From contig JBAJFE010000025.1 of the NCBI GenBank assembly GCA_037903355.1, positions 1,302,001 through 1,366,000 of the forward strand: 64,000 nt of DNA, in the 5' to 3' direction. Both the position numbers and the translations under genes were made by a program. This DNA comes from Trichuris trichiura (lineage: Eukaryota > Nematoda > Enoplea > Trichinellida > Trichuridae). Below the pieces are notes generated by a model. The model saw only the letters and a list, made by a program, of their open reading frames with translations. It was not told the origin of the DNA and ran no database searches. This document shows positions 44,851 to 56,531 of the stretch, piece after piece (positions within the stretch are counted from its first letter, which is position 1; every line of letters starts with the position of its first letter).

Positions 44851-46628
44851 TATCGTAGAAAGATGTACTATTCTTTGCGGAATTTTGTGGACAAACCGGA
44901 AAGCCGATTAGTGAAATATCGTATCAGCTGCCTTTAAGCGGATTCGTTAAGATCCGCTCATTCTTCCGCGGATGGTTACTTCATTTGCACACTGCCGGGA
45001 CAGATGAATGGCGTCCATATCATTTATTATTATTAATATCATTAATATTTGGGCACGTCAACAACTGCTGATGATAAGAGCAGACTCGCACAGTGCCCAT
45101 ATTGCATCCATTTGCGCAGCCAGTTATGACCAACAGTAAGCTTGCACAGAAAATGTTGCAGCTATGCTTTAGCGTATAAGGATTGACACTTCACGTCACC
45201 CAACGCTTATGCCATTCCATCATTATTCAACGTCGCGTATCAATAATACCAATGTCAGCGTCTCGTCTCAATATCATCCGCTTATAATACAAAGCCGCTA
45301 GACAAAGCGAGCTCACCGCGGCAATACTGCCGACTAGACTCTTCGCGACGCGCAGCAGACTGCTTAGTTTAAAGGAGATGTGAAGCGATTGGTTACCGTA
45401 ACATAGTACCTGACAATCATTATAAATCTAACATGACCATCTTTAAGCGTTTGCACTTGTTTTGACGCACGTGAGAAGATGCAAATTTATAGAGCGGTTT
45501 CAATGTTGCTTTAAGCGTATTTGGCGCTCGAAACTGACATTGCTGTTAGTTCAACAGTATGGTGAACAAAGCAGCGAACCTGCAAATCATGTAACTTAAA
45601 CGCCTCCGTTCTCAGCGGGCGTTGGAAAAATTATCTTTCTTTTTCCCGCGTTAGGCAACGCGTTGTCAAGAGAACTTTTGATGCCCCTGCCGAAATCGAT
45701 CGAGCGAGGAGGAGCTTGCGTACAGTAAGATTTGCCCAGCGAGTGACAACGTTGCGATGATGGTAGGCCGTGGTTGGGTCCAAAAGTCTTGCTGGTAAAT
45801 GAATATAAATTTTTTTCTCAGGCGCTGTGAGTTGTCCTGAGAACAGGAGGTGGTTCAGCGCAAAAAAGGAATAAAAACCTGCAAATCATTTATTAGATTG
45901 AGGCACCAACGGTAGGCAGCTAACTTTTACGCATCCCCCGAAGGTACGTTGCCTTAAGGCTAAAAGGCTGTTCACCTTTAAGAAGTTTAATATAGGCTAT
46001 TGTTTATTTTTGGCGCGTTTTCAATGTCGCCTGAATCTGTATGCCAGTTTGGCTTTCGCCCTTTCGTCTACTTAGCTAACTCTTGCAGAAAAATCTCAAG
46101 TGGCGTCAGGCGATGGGCTTTTTGGCTTTTTTGTGACGAAAAATGGTTGCTTAATGTTACTAAGTTCTCAATTGCAATGGTTCGACGAGTTTTCTTCTCC
46201 GCAAATGGTTGCACCGGTCAATCTCGCTTTGCAAACGAAAGCGTTTCGTTGAAGCACTTCCAATTGGTTCTCGTCTTTTCCTTTAGCGAAAAATGGCTTA
46301 CCGCCGTTTCAGCTAATGGTAAGTAACGAACCGATTATCCGCGTTTAGTGTTACTGGCGCCTATTTTGCTCCCTCAAAAAGTTAACAGTTTCCTTTGGTC
46401 ATTTTGCTATTGTTTAATCCCAATGCTCGTTTTGTTGACAAGTAACTTTATTTAATTTTTATACCTCTAAAAATGTAGTTTAACGGCTTAACGAACTTTC
46501 AAGCTTACATATCGCCACCGGTGCCGCCAGAATTTGCGAGTTAAGCCCAGTACGCTTGAAGAAAGCCTGAAATCGTTCTAAGCCTTTAAACTGATTTTTT
46601 TTTACCAAATTAATCATTGTCTGCTTAA

Positions 46629-46693
46629 TTCTGACGTCATAAGGTGCGTAGTCTACGCCTTTGCTTTATTAACCGGGTGGTATGACGTCAGAA
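46629..46693. promoter_or_regulatory. Inverted repeat carrying two CRE palindromes
   Basis: TTCTGACGTCATA (46629-46641) is exactly reversed and complemented at 46681-46693, with a 39-nt spacer. Each arm contains TGACGTCA, the full site for CREB/ATF-type bZIP factors. Function is inferred only. Confidence 0.5.
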
Positions 46694-49600
46694 CGATGCT
46701 GTGTTAATGGGAAGGAATTGCAAATCTCATACAGCTGCTTTTGAGCTATTTATCAACTTTTACAAGTTCGTTTTAGCGGTACTGACATAATCACGCTTCT
46801 ACGTAGCTTCAACTTCCTGACTTGCAGGTTCAGGTTCGATGAGGTTTTTGAATAGGTTCTTGTCGCTGCGGTACGCTTTTCAGGCTCGTTTGTTAAACTA
46901 CGAGTATAAGCAGACATAGTTGGTTGAAGGGAACTGCAAAAAATAGCAATACGAAAGGGTCTCAATGGGAAAAGTTCGGCGGGAATTGTGAAGCTCTTGA
47001 TTATTGTTTATTTAAACGTACTTACAGTATCCCTTATTGTAAAAGCTGATATCATTTCGTTCCCATAAACGTGACTGTTTTCGAGATCTTAAAAAAAGTG
47101 CCATCATCACGGTACTGCATTTTAAAATTGTTTTTTTCTCCAAATAAAGAAGCACGGCTTTTTTATTTACTATGAAATTGCGCGGTTATTTTAAGTTACG
47201 CGTGAACGAGCGAACAGCATGCGCAGTAGGTTAACAGCTAAGGTAAATAAATTCCTTTTGTGAAGACTAAAGTGATAGGAAACGTTTGGTTTTTGAGGCT
47301 CATTTCTTGCCTTTGTGCTTACGGTAGTTGTTATAGGATTGTATGCTGCCTGAGCATACTATTAATAATTACTTGACCTTCAGTCAAAGCTAAAGTAGCA
47401 ACGACGAAGAAAAAAAAGTTGTCATAAGATGATTTACAAGGTTACAGTATAAAATAAAGCAACATGTTTAGAATGCGCTTACAGTACTAAGTTCATTGTT
47501 GAAATTTCAAGCGTGCTAAACGATTTTATAACCACGAAAGCGAAGGCGAATGATACATCATTGCGAAATGCGTTAGTCAGATTATAATTAGTCTACTACG
47601 AAACCGCCTTTGTGATCGGCTTAATTTTTCTAGCCCGCAGACGTTGCCTTATTGAGACACACTGTCGGGGTAATTTTAACTTTGATGAAATGCAAGCTTT
47701 GTGCTTCAGCCAAGAAATTTCATTTGCATGTTTTTCGTTTGTTCAAAAGGAAGACAACAGCGCGATTTCCTACTACAGGCAACAGAAAAAGCAGAATGAC
47801 GCTTCAAGCTTACTTAAATGAATAAAGGAATATCAAAAAAATTTAAGCAGTAAATAAGCGCTTAGAACAATCGCTGTTTAGGGCTATACTCTAACGATAA
47901 CGTTTGTTTAAAAATTTTGAACGGTGTACTGTAAGTGCATTTAAATAAACGATAATCAAGAATGCGATAGAATTTCTTCCGAATTTCAAATTCTAAACCA
48001 ATAAGAAATGAAAGCAGCCATTACGCAAGCACTTGTGTTACGATTGTTGGAATATAGTTTTACCAAAAAGAGATCAGATTAGAATGGCGCGAATTTCCAA
48101 CATTGACTCGCCGACAGCCTTTCGTATTGGCGTTTGTTCTTTCTCCAACGTGAATGAACGAAGCCCCTTCCAAGAAAAACGCGTTGAAACGAGGGTCAAT
48201 TTTTAACAGATGTTTAATTCGGCAAAAGTTTATTCTTTTAATCTTTTTGAAAATTCCTTAAAGTCCATTGCGATGGAACGCTCGTCTTCAACGTGGCTCA
48301 TCATTGTTTATAGATGTTTGCAGAAAGGCGCACCCACGCCCCCGCGCACATTATGGTCTCAATAAATTATGGTCTGTGCACTCAATAATGGCAACTGCCT
48401 AATAAATCAGTTTAAACTGCATTCACCATTTTTTACTCGCGAAAGGTGTAAAAGATATTTCACTGGTAATTTAAGCATGCCATAACTGAACCTTACGAAC
48501 CATAATTTGTAAGGAGTCTAATATGAGGTATCGTTTGCAGTTTTTTTGTTAACCGCTGGTCTACAGGTACAACGTGAATGTAGGCGCCATCGCCTTAAGG
48601 TTTTGACGCGTATGTTAATTATATAAGTGCGAATCGCAGATGGCGTCCCATTCGTCGACCTTTTGGGTAGCAGTGCTTTTGAAAGGCGGGAAACTGCACC
48701 AGTTTGCTGTGCAGTTTTTCCAATGCATTGTTGTCATCCCAACATGGAAAATTTACAATTTATTTCTTTTTCTCAATGTAGTAGCCGACGAATACGGTAG
48801 TTTCGGAGGTGTTTCATTACTTTGCTCAACGAGTTTTCAAAAAACGCGCTGCGCGGCGAACCTCAGCTTGCTACGAACGAATTAAGGAAGATGGTTGTCT
48901 TTTTTTTTAAATGTTGTTCATAGCATACGATAGTGAATACTTTGACCCTCGTCGTAACGGCACCGAAAGCAATTTCTTTTTACTCTGACATGGTCAAGCA
49001 CGTGAACCTGTCAAAGTAATGTTTGCACATCTTATCTATCATTACCAACAGGCTCTCATCAATCTATGTGACTAGTTTTTATCGTCAATTGCAGGTGCGC
49101 GCGTTTGGAAAAAAAAACTTTTCACGGCGTCTTATGTTCGAACGCGAACTGCTGCAAAAAAGGTTCTAACCAGTTGATCGCGCTCAAGCGCTCCTCGTTG
49201 CATTGAACGTTTGCTTAACGATAGACGTATTGCCACTTGTAGGCACAATTTTTGAATTTCCGTGTCGGCAGTTGACAGAACGCTAAGCTGACATGCCGCG
49301 GCAAAATAAATGCTTTTCTTCCTAGATATTCATCTACGCTTTTGCGACTTCTCTTAATCGAAGGGGGGATCGTCTTTCTCTTTTTATTAGGCGTCAACTC
49401 GTAAAATAGCCTAAATCCGTTGCGCTCAATGCTATTTTATGTAATGTATCGAACATGAAAGCTGTCTTTAATGGCTGTTAGCAGTGAGGGCGCTTCAATG
49501 ACTTTTCAAATAAATTAGCATATTATCAACGAGTAGTCCACGTCCGCCAGTAGTCACATATAGGCAGCGTAAAGTCTGTTTACCTTTTGTTTACATTTCC

Positions 49601-51820
49601 TGCGCGTCGCTGTGTTGTTCATCATTTTTTGTTTCTTAACTTTTCCTTTCGTCGAATTGTTGAACAATTTTTTTTCTTAACCTATTCATGAATATGCTAA
49701 TTTTTTTAATGAGCTATTGTTTGCCAGTGCTCACATACTGCAAGTGCTTTAGACGTATTGTGACGTCATAGTCGCTTACGATTTAACATTATTAAGATAA
49801 TCTTCCATTTTATTTCCTCGTGGCGACTTTTGAATTTGAGCATAATTATTGTTGAATAATAATTTGATAAGCGCGTCAAATCATGGCATCATTCCGCAAC
49901 GTGGTTTGGTTTCATTTTCGGTAGCTGTTATTTTCCCGCGTCGCCCTTACGCTTGATCGCTGCAGGTTGCCGCATGGCCTTATTTGGTAATGCGGTCTTT
50001 AACTTCCGTTCGCTTTGATTTGTCTCGTTTAAGCTTTTTCCCATTGCCGTCAGCCTGGGCGGCAAAGCTGTTGTTTAAGCTTCAAATTCCGAGTTTAAGT
50101 TTTTTCAAAATAAGAAAATATTTGTAGCTGCGACACAAGGAGGGGGCAGCATTCCCAAAATGGGACTTTTGCCCCAATAGCCAACCCGATCGCACAGTAT
50201 GCTTTTGTTTACTTGTCGATGTCCACTGTTTGCAATGGAGGATGTCGTGTCGCTCCGCGCAGCGCAGTTCGTAGTTCCAGTATCGACTTTCCGCTCTGCC
50301 AAGAGTTATACTATTTTTAGTTGGACGTAAGGCTAATTGGATCGTTTGAAAAAATGGTGTCAGACCACCATCACCCCCGCGACGAGAAAGGGCGAACGTG
50401 GGCGAATGATTGAAATGGTCAGCAAGAATTCCATGCCTATAACTGATGCTTACGGACCTTTGCGGACAGAGATTGCTTTCCAACTGAGTCTTCCAATCGA
50501 TCGCGTGTAAAAGAAAATGTAGTTGGAATGAGGAAGCAACGAGAGAAGCCGTTACAGGAAAAATTTTGCTACCGAATGAAAGTCCGCGTACACAATTGAT
50601 CAACTCACTATTAATTTATTAGTAAATTTAAATATTTAAATAACCGAACAGCTTCCGGGTGTTACCAGTGGCGAGAAAGCATTGTTTTCTCAAGCTCGTC
50701 GGCAATACCGTGTAGGCGTTGACAAATTTCCGCTCCCGAAGTGACTTAACTGCAAAGCTATCATTTTTCTTAGCCTCTTTTTTCCAGCTTAAAGGCGTGA
50801 ATAGCCGTAACGGGACCAACTGCTTTTGACGTAATGATTTTTTGGCGGGAAAATATGCGCTCCAGCGCTGGGCGGCGTCAGAGCAATTCCCTCAAGTTGC
50901 CCCTGCTACGCGAATTAGCGGTTTTGTTTTTTGTTTGTAATTGGACGGAAAGAGTTTGTTTTCGCGAACATAAAACTCTTGTTGAGACAACACGTCGATA
51001 GGTGCCCCAATCCTATTGCGCGAAGGCTTTACTTGAAGCGTATACAATTGAGTAATTGCTTTTTTGACTTACATTGGCAAAGAATAGAGTTAGGCGGGAG
51101 CAGCGTTAAATATATCCAAAGCTGGAGCTGCTGCTGCTGCTGCTTTTCATTTTTAAAGAAAAGAATCAAATATTTAAGGCAATCCGAAGCGCATCGATGG
51201 GTCGAAATCATGTATGCGCATAATGTTCGTTGAAGCGGAGCCAAAGAAGAAGTGGCGAAGGTGTTTTCGGTTGGGACGGCAAGTCACCGAAACTATACGC
51301 ACTTTGAGTGGCCTTCTCAACTCTGTTTCACATTCCGAATTGACGCTTTCTTGTGCAAACAATTTTTTGTTGCCAAGTCGACACTTAAAAGCGATAGGCG
51401 CGTTCATTGCATTGCCATTGCCCCAAAAAGGGGGCTGCTGTTTGGTTAGATGGTGCCCCATTGGAAAACTGAATAAACAGCTACGATCGGCCTACCTTCG
51501 CGGCTCGTCTTCGTCAAACATCAATCTTTTAAACGGCAGAAAATGCGACACAACGGTTTTGGCCCTTCAACCTTTTCCTCGGTATTCCATTGGGTCTCTC
51601 TCTCTCTCCCATTTGCAAAACGACTTTTGAAATTTAAGTCTTTTCTTAGCGACTCAAAATGATGCAAAGTAGCTAAGCAAAAAAAGTGACCGGTCAGCTT
51701 GCAAAGAAATGGTTTATGGGCGCTTTTGACAGACAGGGTCCACCCTTTTATTGTTGTCGTACACAACGCGCGGTCATTGAATAAAAGATAGCCAGCCAGC
51801 TTGTGCCAGCCGGCTGTAAG

Positions 51821-51995
51821 ATGCGACAACGCAAAGATAGGGTATCGAAACACCGGCACCGTCAGGGTATGCCTCCCGGAGCGGTCGCTGTTTTTTGCCA
51901 AAATGATCTGCCTACGGTTCATTTGTCGACCAGAACACCCACGCGGGGTTTGGGTGCACCTAAGCCAACAAATCCTTCTTCTAGTTCATTTTCAG
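51821..51995 (+). CDS. Possible isolated coding exon, unknown product
   Basis: From ATG, 58 codons run to TTTTCAG followed by GTGATC, ending phase 1. The peptide is basic at the start (RQRKDRVSKHRHRQ) and Pro/Ser/Thr-rich at the end, with a codon mix like the real exons. No partner exon in matching phase was found nearby. Confidence 0.22.
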
Positions 51996-52602
51996 GTGAT
52001 CTTAATTAGCATAAGGATATCTGTCAGCTGATAGGCGCTGCTGAAGAATAATTGCCCCTTTTTTTGCCTATTTGCTTTGACATGCGCGTATGGGCTGTCT
52101 CCGTATGCGCATGAGCATTTGTCATTGCCGACGTTTCGTGTTGAAGCGGGACTACTGCGCGGCTAAAGAAAAACGTGTTGTTCAAGAAGTCCATCTTTCA
52201 TCAATGTATGTTCTAGGAGATTTGCGGAGTGTGTTCTCTCTTCCGGCCGTCCGGCGGATGCATCGACCATTAGCCTTGTCGTCGTAAGGGGATACGATGA
52301 CGTAAGAAGAAGAAGAAGAAGAAGAAGAAGCAATGACGTCATATAGCTCGCGTAAGCTCCTCCAACTTGCTTTCACGCTGCTTTAGCGCTACAATAGTCG
52401 CCTATTGCAGCGAGTATAGGCAATATACACCTTAAAAGCCTTACCGGCGGGAACAGCGACATGCCTAAGCAGCCAATATGACATTTTCTCCGATTTTTCG
52501 TTTGCCAATCGTTTTCAAGTTATATCCATCTATTCTTAATGCGTGACGGCGAAGAATTGCTAACATCTGGGCCCGTCTGACCTGCTATTTGTTAAATTGC
52601 CC

Positions 52603-52758
52603 ATGGCGCATAGCTGTCTTGCTTCGGCGACCCGTTGGGCCCACGTGCAGCGAGCCAACGGTCCATTTGGCGTTGCTGCCAAATTGGCCAACCCATTTGA
52701 GAGAGAAGAGGTTGAAAAGTTAAAATTTGTCCAAGCGCGTTTTCTTGAACGCCTCTAA
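52603..52758 (+). CDS. Small open frame, unknown product
   Basis: 51 codons, ATG to TAA. The second half reads as a charged amphipathic helix (FEREEVEKLKFVQARFLERL). It does not match the phase of the candidate exon at 51821. No homology is recognised. Confidence 0.15.
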   Translation: MAHSCLASATRWAHVQRANGPFGVAAKLANPFEREEVEKLKFVQARFLERL

Positions 52759-53813
52759 GCGGACTCGTTCAAAAAAGGGATAACTTCAATGCGTAGGCAA
52801 CAGACGCTCAACCATTTTTAGACTGATGCTTATTACTATTATTATTATTTTGGGGAGGTTGGCAGCGTGAAACTATTTCTCAACAGATTTACGACTGCCA
52901 CCCGGTGTTGTTGGGTACTTAAGCTATTTTCGCTAAGTGGATGCGCTAAACTGGTTGACATTTTGAACGCGGGAAAATCGTTGACGCGGTGACTAAGCTA
53001 GCGCAGCGCCTTAAGGCTGAGGGCGCTCTTTGGGCTCGTTTTCAAACTTTCGTCAAAACGTGTTGCCGCGCTCCTCGTGGACAAACGGGTGACCATTGTT
53101 GGTGCGACCAACTTGTCATCGTCAGCTAAGCACCTTCCTCTCTATGTCGTCGTCGTCGTCGTCTTCGTCGCCATGTCAATGCCATTGTGATAACGTTATC
53201 GTCATTACGTAGGACGCTCGAAGAAGATCCGTTTGGAACTCGGTTCTTCAACGCTATGCTGACAAATAACGCTGCTTGCAACGCTGAGTAACAGCGACTG
53301 TCATCTAACTTTCCATATGCTGTATCGGTTGACAGCAGCAACCTGTAGTGGTTGGGTGGTAGTGGTGGTGATGACACATTGTAGTAAAGAAGAATCAACG
53401 GCGCGATACAGTGTGCGTCGTTTGCTTCCGTAAGCCGTTGACTACGTCCAGTTATCTTCCCTCCACCCATATTTGGGCATCATCCGACTACTTGTGTTGG
53501 CGCTCTCTCTCTTTGCTAACGTCCGTCGCGGAAGTGAAGCTGCACACACACACACAGTGGCCGAACTGCCATTGCCCACACGAAGCGTTTCTCTCTCTCT
53601 CTCTCTTTCTCTAGTTAACCAACGACGAACAGCAGCAGCACATCAGTGTCGATGGCGCTTCGGCAGCAGTGACGACGATTCAGCTTCGACAATAAGTTGG
53701 AGAGCGGAAAGTTCATGGATTTTCATTGGTCAAGGTTACAGGTTGCCTTTGTACCGCAGACGTCCTTTATGGCTTTAGTCCTTTTTCAGCCAGTCCGTCG
53801 GCAGTTTTCTCTA

Positions 53814-56470
53814 ATGGTTCCAAGGCAGTTGTCACCCGGATTCTCTTATCATTGGACATTTATAGCCGTTTTTGTCTGCGTCACCGGAGTGGGAGCCATT
53901 GGTTGGCTGTAAGTGTTATCCAACTTTTTACCTTCCTCTACGCCCCATCCCCTTTTTCAACGCTTGCCGTAGTAAAAGCGGCCAGAGCTGGCTTTGGGGC
54001 GCGCCAATATAGGGGGCTTTTTTTGTTCATCCCTAAATGAGTAGAAGTGCCGAGCTCATAATTGGGCGGTTGCCAAAAAAAGTGGATATATAGGTTTAAT
54101 TGTCAACTTACAGCGATTGTGGACTCTTCCAGTATTGTTGATAGACGTTGTTACTTTACGATAGCAAAAAGCTGTTGGCATGCAACGATGGTTCGTTCTC
54201 CACTTGAAACGTTGTTGCCGCCGAGCCCTTAGGGTCCGTAGCGTGGGGGTGTGGCTTCATTTAGCGTTCAATTTCCCTTCTGTCTCTCTCTCTCTCTCTG
54301 CCTCTGTTTTGGGGCGGAGCTTTATCCCTTTTGGCTTCGCATTGCAGAGAAGGACGTTGTATTCCTAGCTTCATTGTTTTCCGCTATCCTTTTTATTTGT
54401 CAAATGGGCGCCGTGTTGTGGAAGGCGTTGCAGACACGTTTTTATGCCCTCAGCGTAAGCATTCTCCGCTGAGAAGGGACACTTGACGAAGCTGATATAT
54501 CGGTCCTGCCTAATGATCATTCTGCCTACTGCAGCATTGCGCAGCTCTTCCTTCCTTCCATCGTTGTTGTCAACTTATCGCGCGCGCGCGCGCGCGTCAG
54601 CTTACTGAAGGTACGTACGTGTACGTCTGTGCACAGAAATGCGCTCGCTTTCTCTTGACAACTTATGTGGCGCGCGATGGTCAGCGACTTTTTTGTCCTT
54701 CCATCGCCGGCATGCCAACCTCGTCGAGTCGTCTGGCCGACAACGGAATGTAAACACGGCAGTCAGTCAGTGTGCTTTGCCACTTTTGCCAAACATATTT
54801 GGCTGACGCGTTTGCCTGTTGGCCGGCAAAATGGCTCGACAACGAACGTTGTAGCTTGAAATCCACTTTACCTCATTTGCATACGTCCCGATATCTTTAT
54901 TAGCTTTTATTATGGACGCAGGTTTTTCCAATCGTTCCATTGTCACTTGTGTCAACTCGAGGAGGGGTTGCAGTGAGCGAAAAAAAGGCGCGTAGCTTCT
55001 GCTCTTCTTTCTTTTTTTTGTTGCATAGTTGTTGCTTTTCTATTTTCAGTTCCGTCGCGCATATATCGTCCGTTGTGCCGTTCGGAGCGGAGAATTGCCG
55101 GTCGATCAAAGGTCTCAACAAAAGGCAGGTTCGACTTTGCCGTCAGAACACCGATCTGATGGGCAGCATGAAAATGGGCGCCCTAATGTCCATAATGGAG
55201 TGTCAGTATCAGTTCAGAAGCCGCCGGTGGAATTGCAGCGTCATTGATCGAAGCGTTTTGTTCGGCCGGGTGCTCGACCTTGGTAAGGAAGCTGCCCGCC
55301 AACAGGCGACTTATTTGCATAAAACGCGGCAACTCAAAGCAATCTGCGGCGAAACGTAGGTTGGCGTAGGCGAAATCTTGTTGAAGAATCTATTTTTGTC
55401 TCTTACTTCTCGCCGTAAGTTTTTCATGCCAAATATAGTAAGGACGGCAGCTTATAACATTTTTAAAGTTCAAGATGGTGCCTATAAGCTTCCATCTATA
55501 TTTTAAAAGTTTACATTTTGTATTTTGCAAAGAACTAGAAGTCAGCTGGTTTTATAAGCAATAGGTCTGCGTTCTCTTTCATGTTTATCATTGTATCCTC
55601 TCTACGCACGTGTAAGGACACAGGCAGGTATGCCTAATTTGACTTAAGCCTGATATAGTATTGTTATTGCTGCGTAGAAATACTGCTTTGTACTTCTTGT
55701 CAACTTACACAACTTTATATTGTTGAAACTGATTAATTCATTACGCTTTCCCGTAATGGTAAAGCATTGTTTTCTGATGATGCCTTGTATGAAAGAAAAA
55801 GTCTTTAGCAGAAAGCGTACATTCATAAATTTTTGTCAGTGACGTTGCCCATTGAAGGACACTATGCGGGGGAGGTCCGAATGAGCGTACTGATCAATAA
55901 TATTTTTTAACGTATCATCAATGGGATATCTTTCGATGTTATTTGCAAATCGTATTCGTAGGTTTTTTTTGACCAGAGTCTATTTTCCCTTATTAGGTTA
56001 GCTTAATTCTGCGCGCAACTTTTGCCGTTGTAACTTCGCTGCGAATGTCTACTCAGCGTGATGGCATATTAGCCATTTAAGGAGTACAACCTTAAAGATG
56101 AACGTAATTGTAGCTTTTTGATCCGTATTTGGCACTAAGTGAAGCTTCCCAACGGATGCGTAATACTTATCATTTCTATAGAAAATGGAGTCGTTATTGG
56201 AACAGCTCAATCGAATGGCTGTTTGGCTTAGCTTGAAACTTGGTCGGATTATTGTAGGTGTCGCTTGTGAAGAAGGCATCACCACGAATCGGACCACAAA
56301 TGTTTGTCTTTGAATTGGCTATTGTCAGTTCCATTTTTTTTTCCAAACGCCTTATTTTTCTTGCATATGCGGCAGGGTTCTAAAGCTCCGATTTTTTAGA
56401 CTCATGTCGGGTCTTTAATAATAATAATAGAACACACAAAACACAAAATGTAATTTACAGATACAAGCAC

Positions 56471-56531
<61 letters not shown>

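Larger units (their letters stand above)
43230..53813. other. Gene-poor 10.6-kb region between Ro60 and Wnt
   Basis: No gene can be named. It holds one possible minus-strand exon (44518-44850), two weak plus-strand candidates (51821-51995 and 52603-52758), a 13-bp inverted repeat with two TGACGTCA sites (46629-46693), further TGACGTCA at 49761 and 52334, GAA repeats (52302-52330), GTC repeats (53144-53170), a CA run near 53541 and CT runs (53590-53612). The last 400 bp are probably Wnt leader or promoter. Confidence 0.5.

Noticed and set aside
45068..45074. CTGATGA as a possible hammerhead core, also at 1777-1783
   Set aside because: No stem II followed by GAAA in the right position at either site.
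50082..50603. 173-codon minus-strand frame
   Set aside because: The longest unassigned frame, but its sequence has no recognisable motif and a second frame overlaps it on the same strand.
51214..51630. 138-codon plus-strand frame, with a 133-codon frame on the other strand at 51521-51922
   Set aside because: Overlapping long frames on both strands of GC-richer DNA are typical of chance, and no domain is seen.
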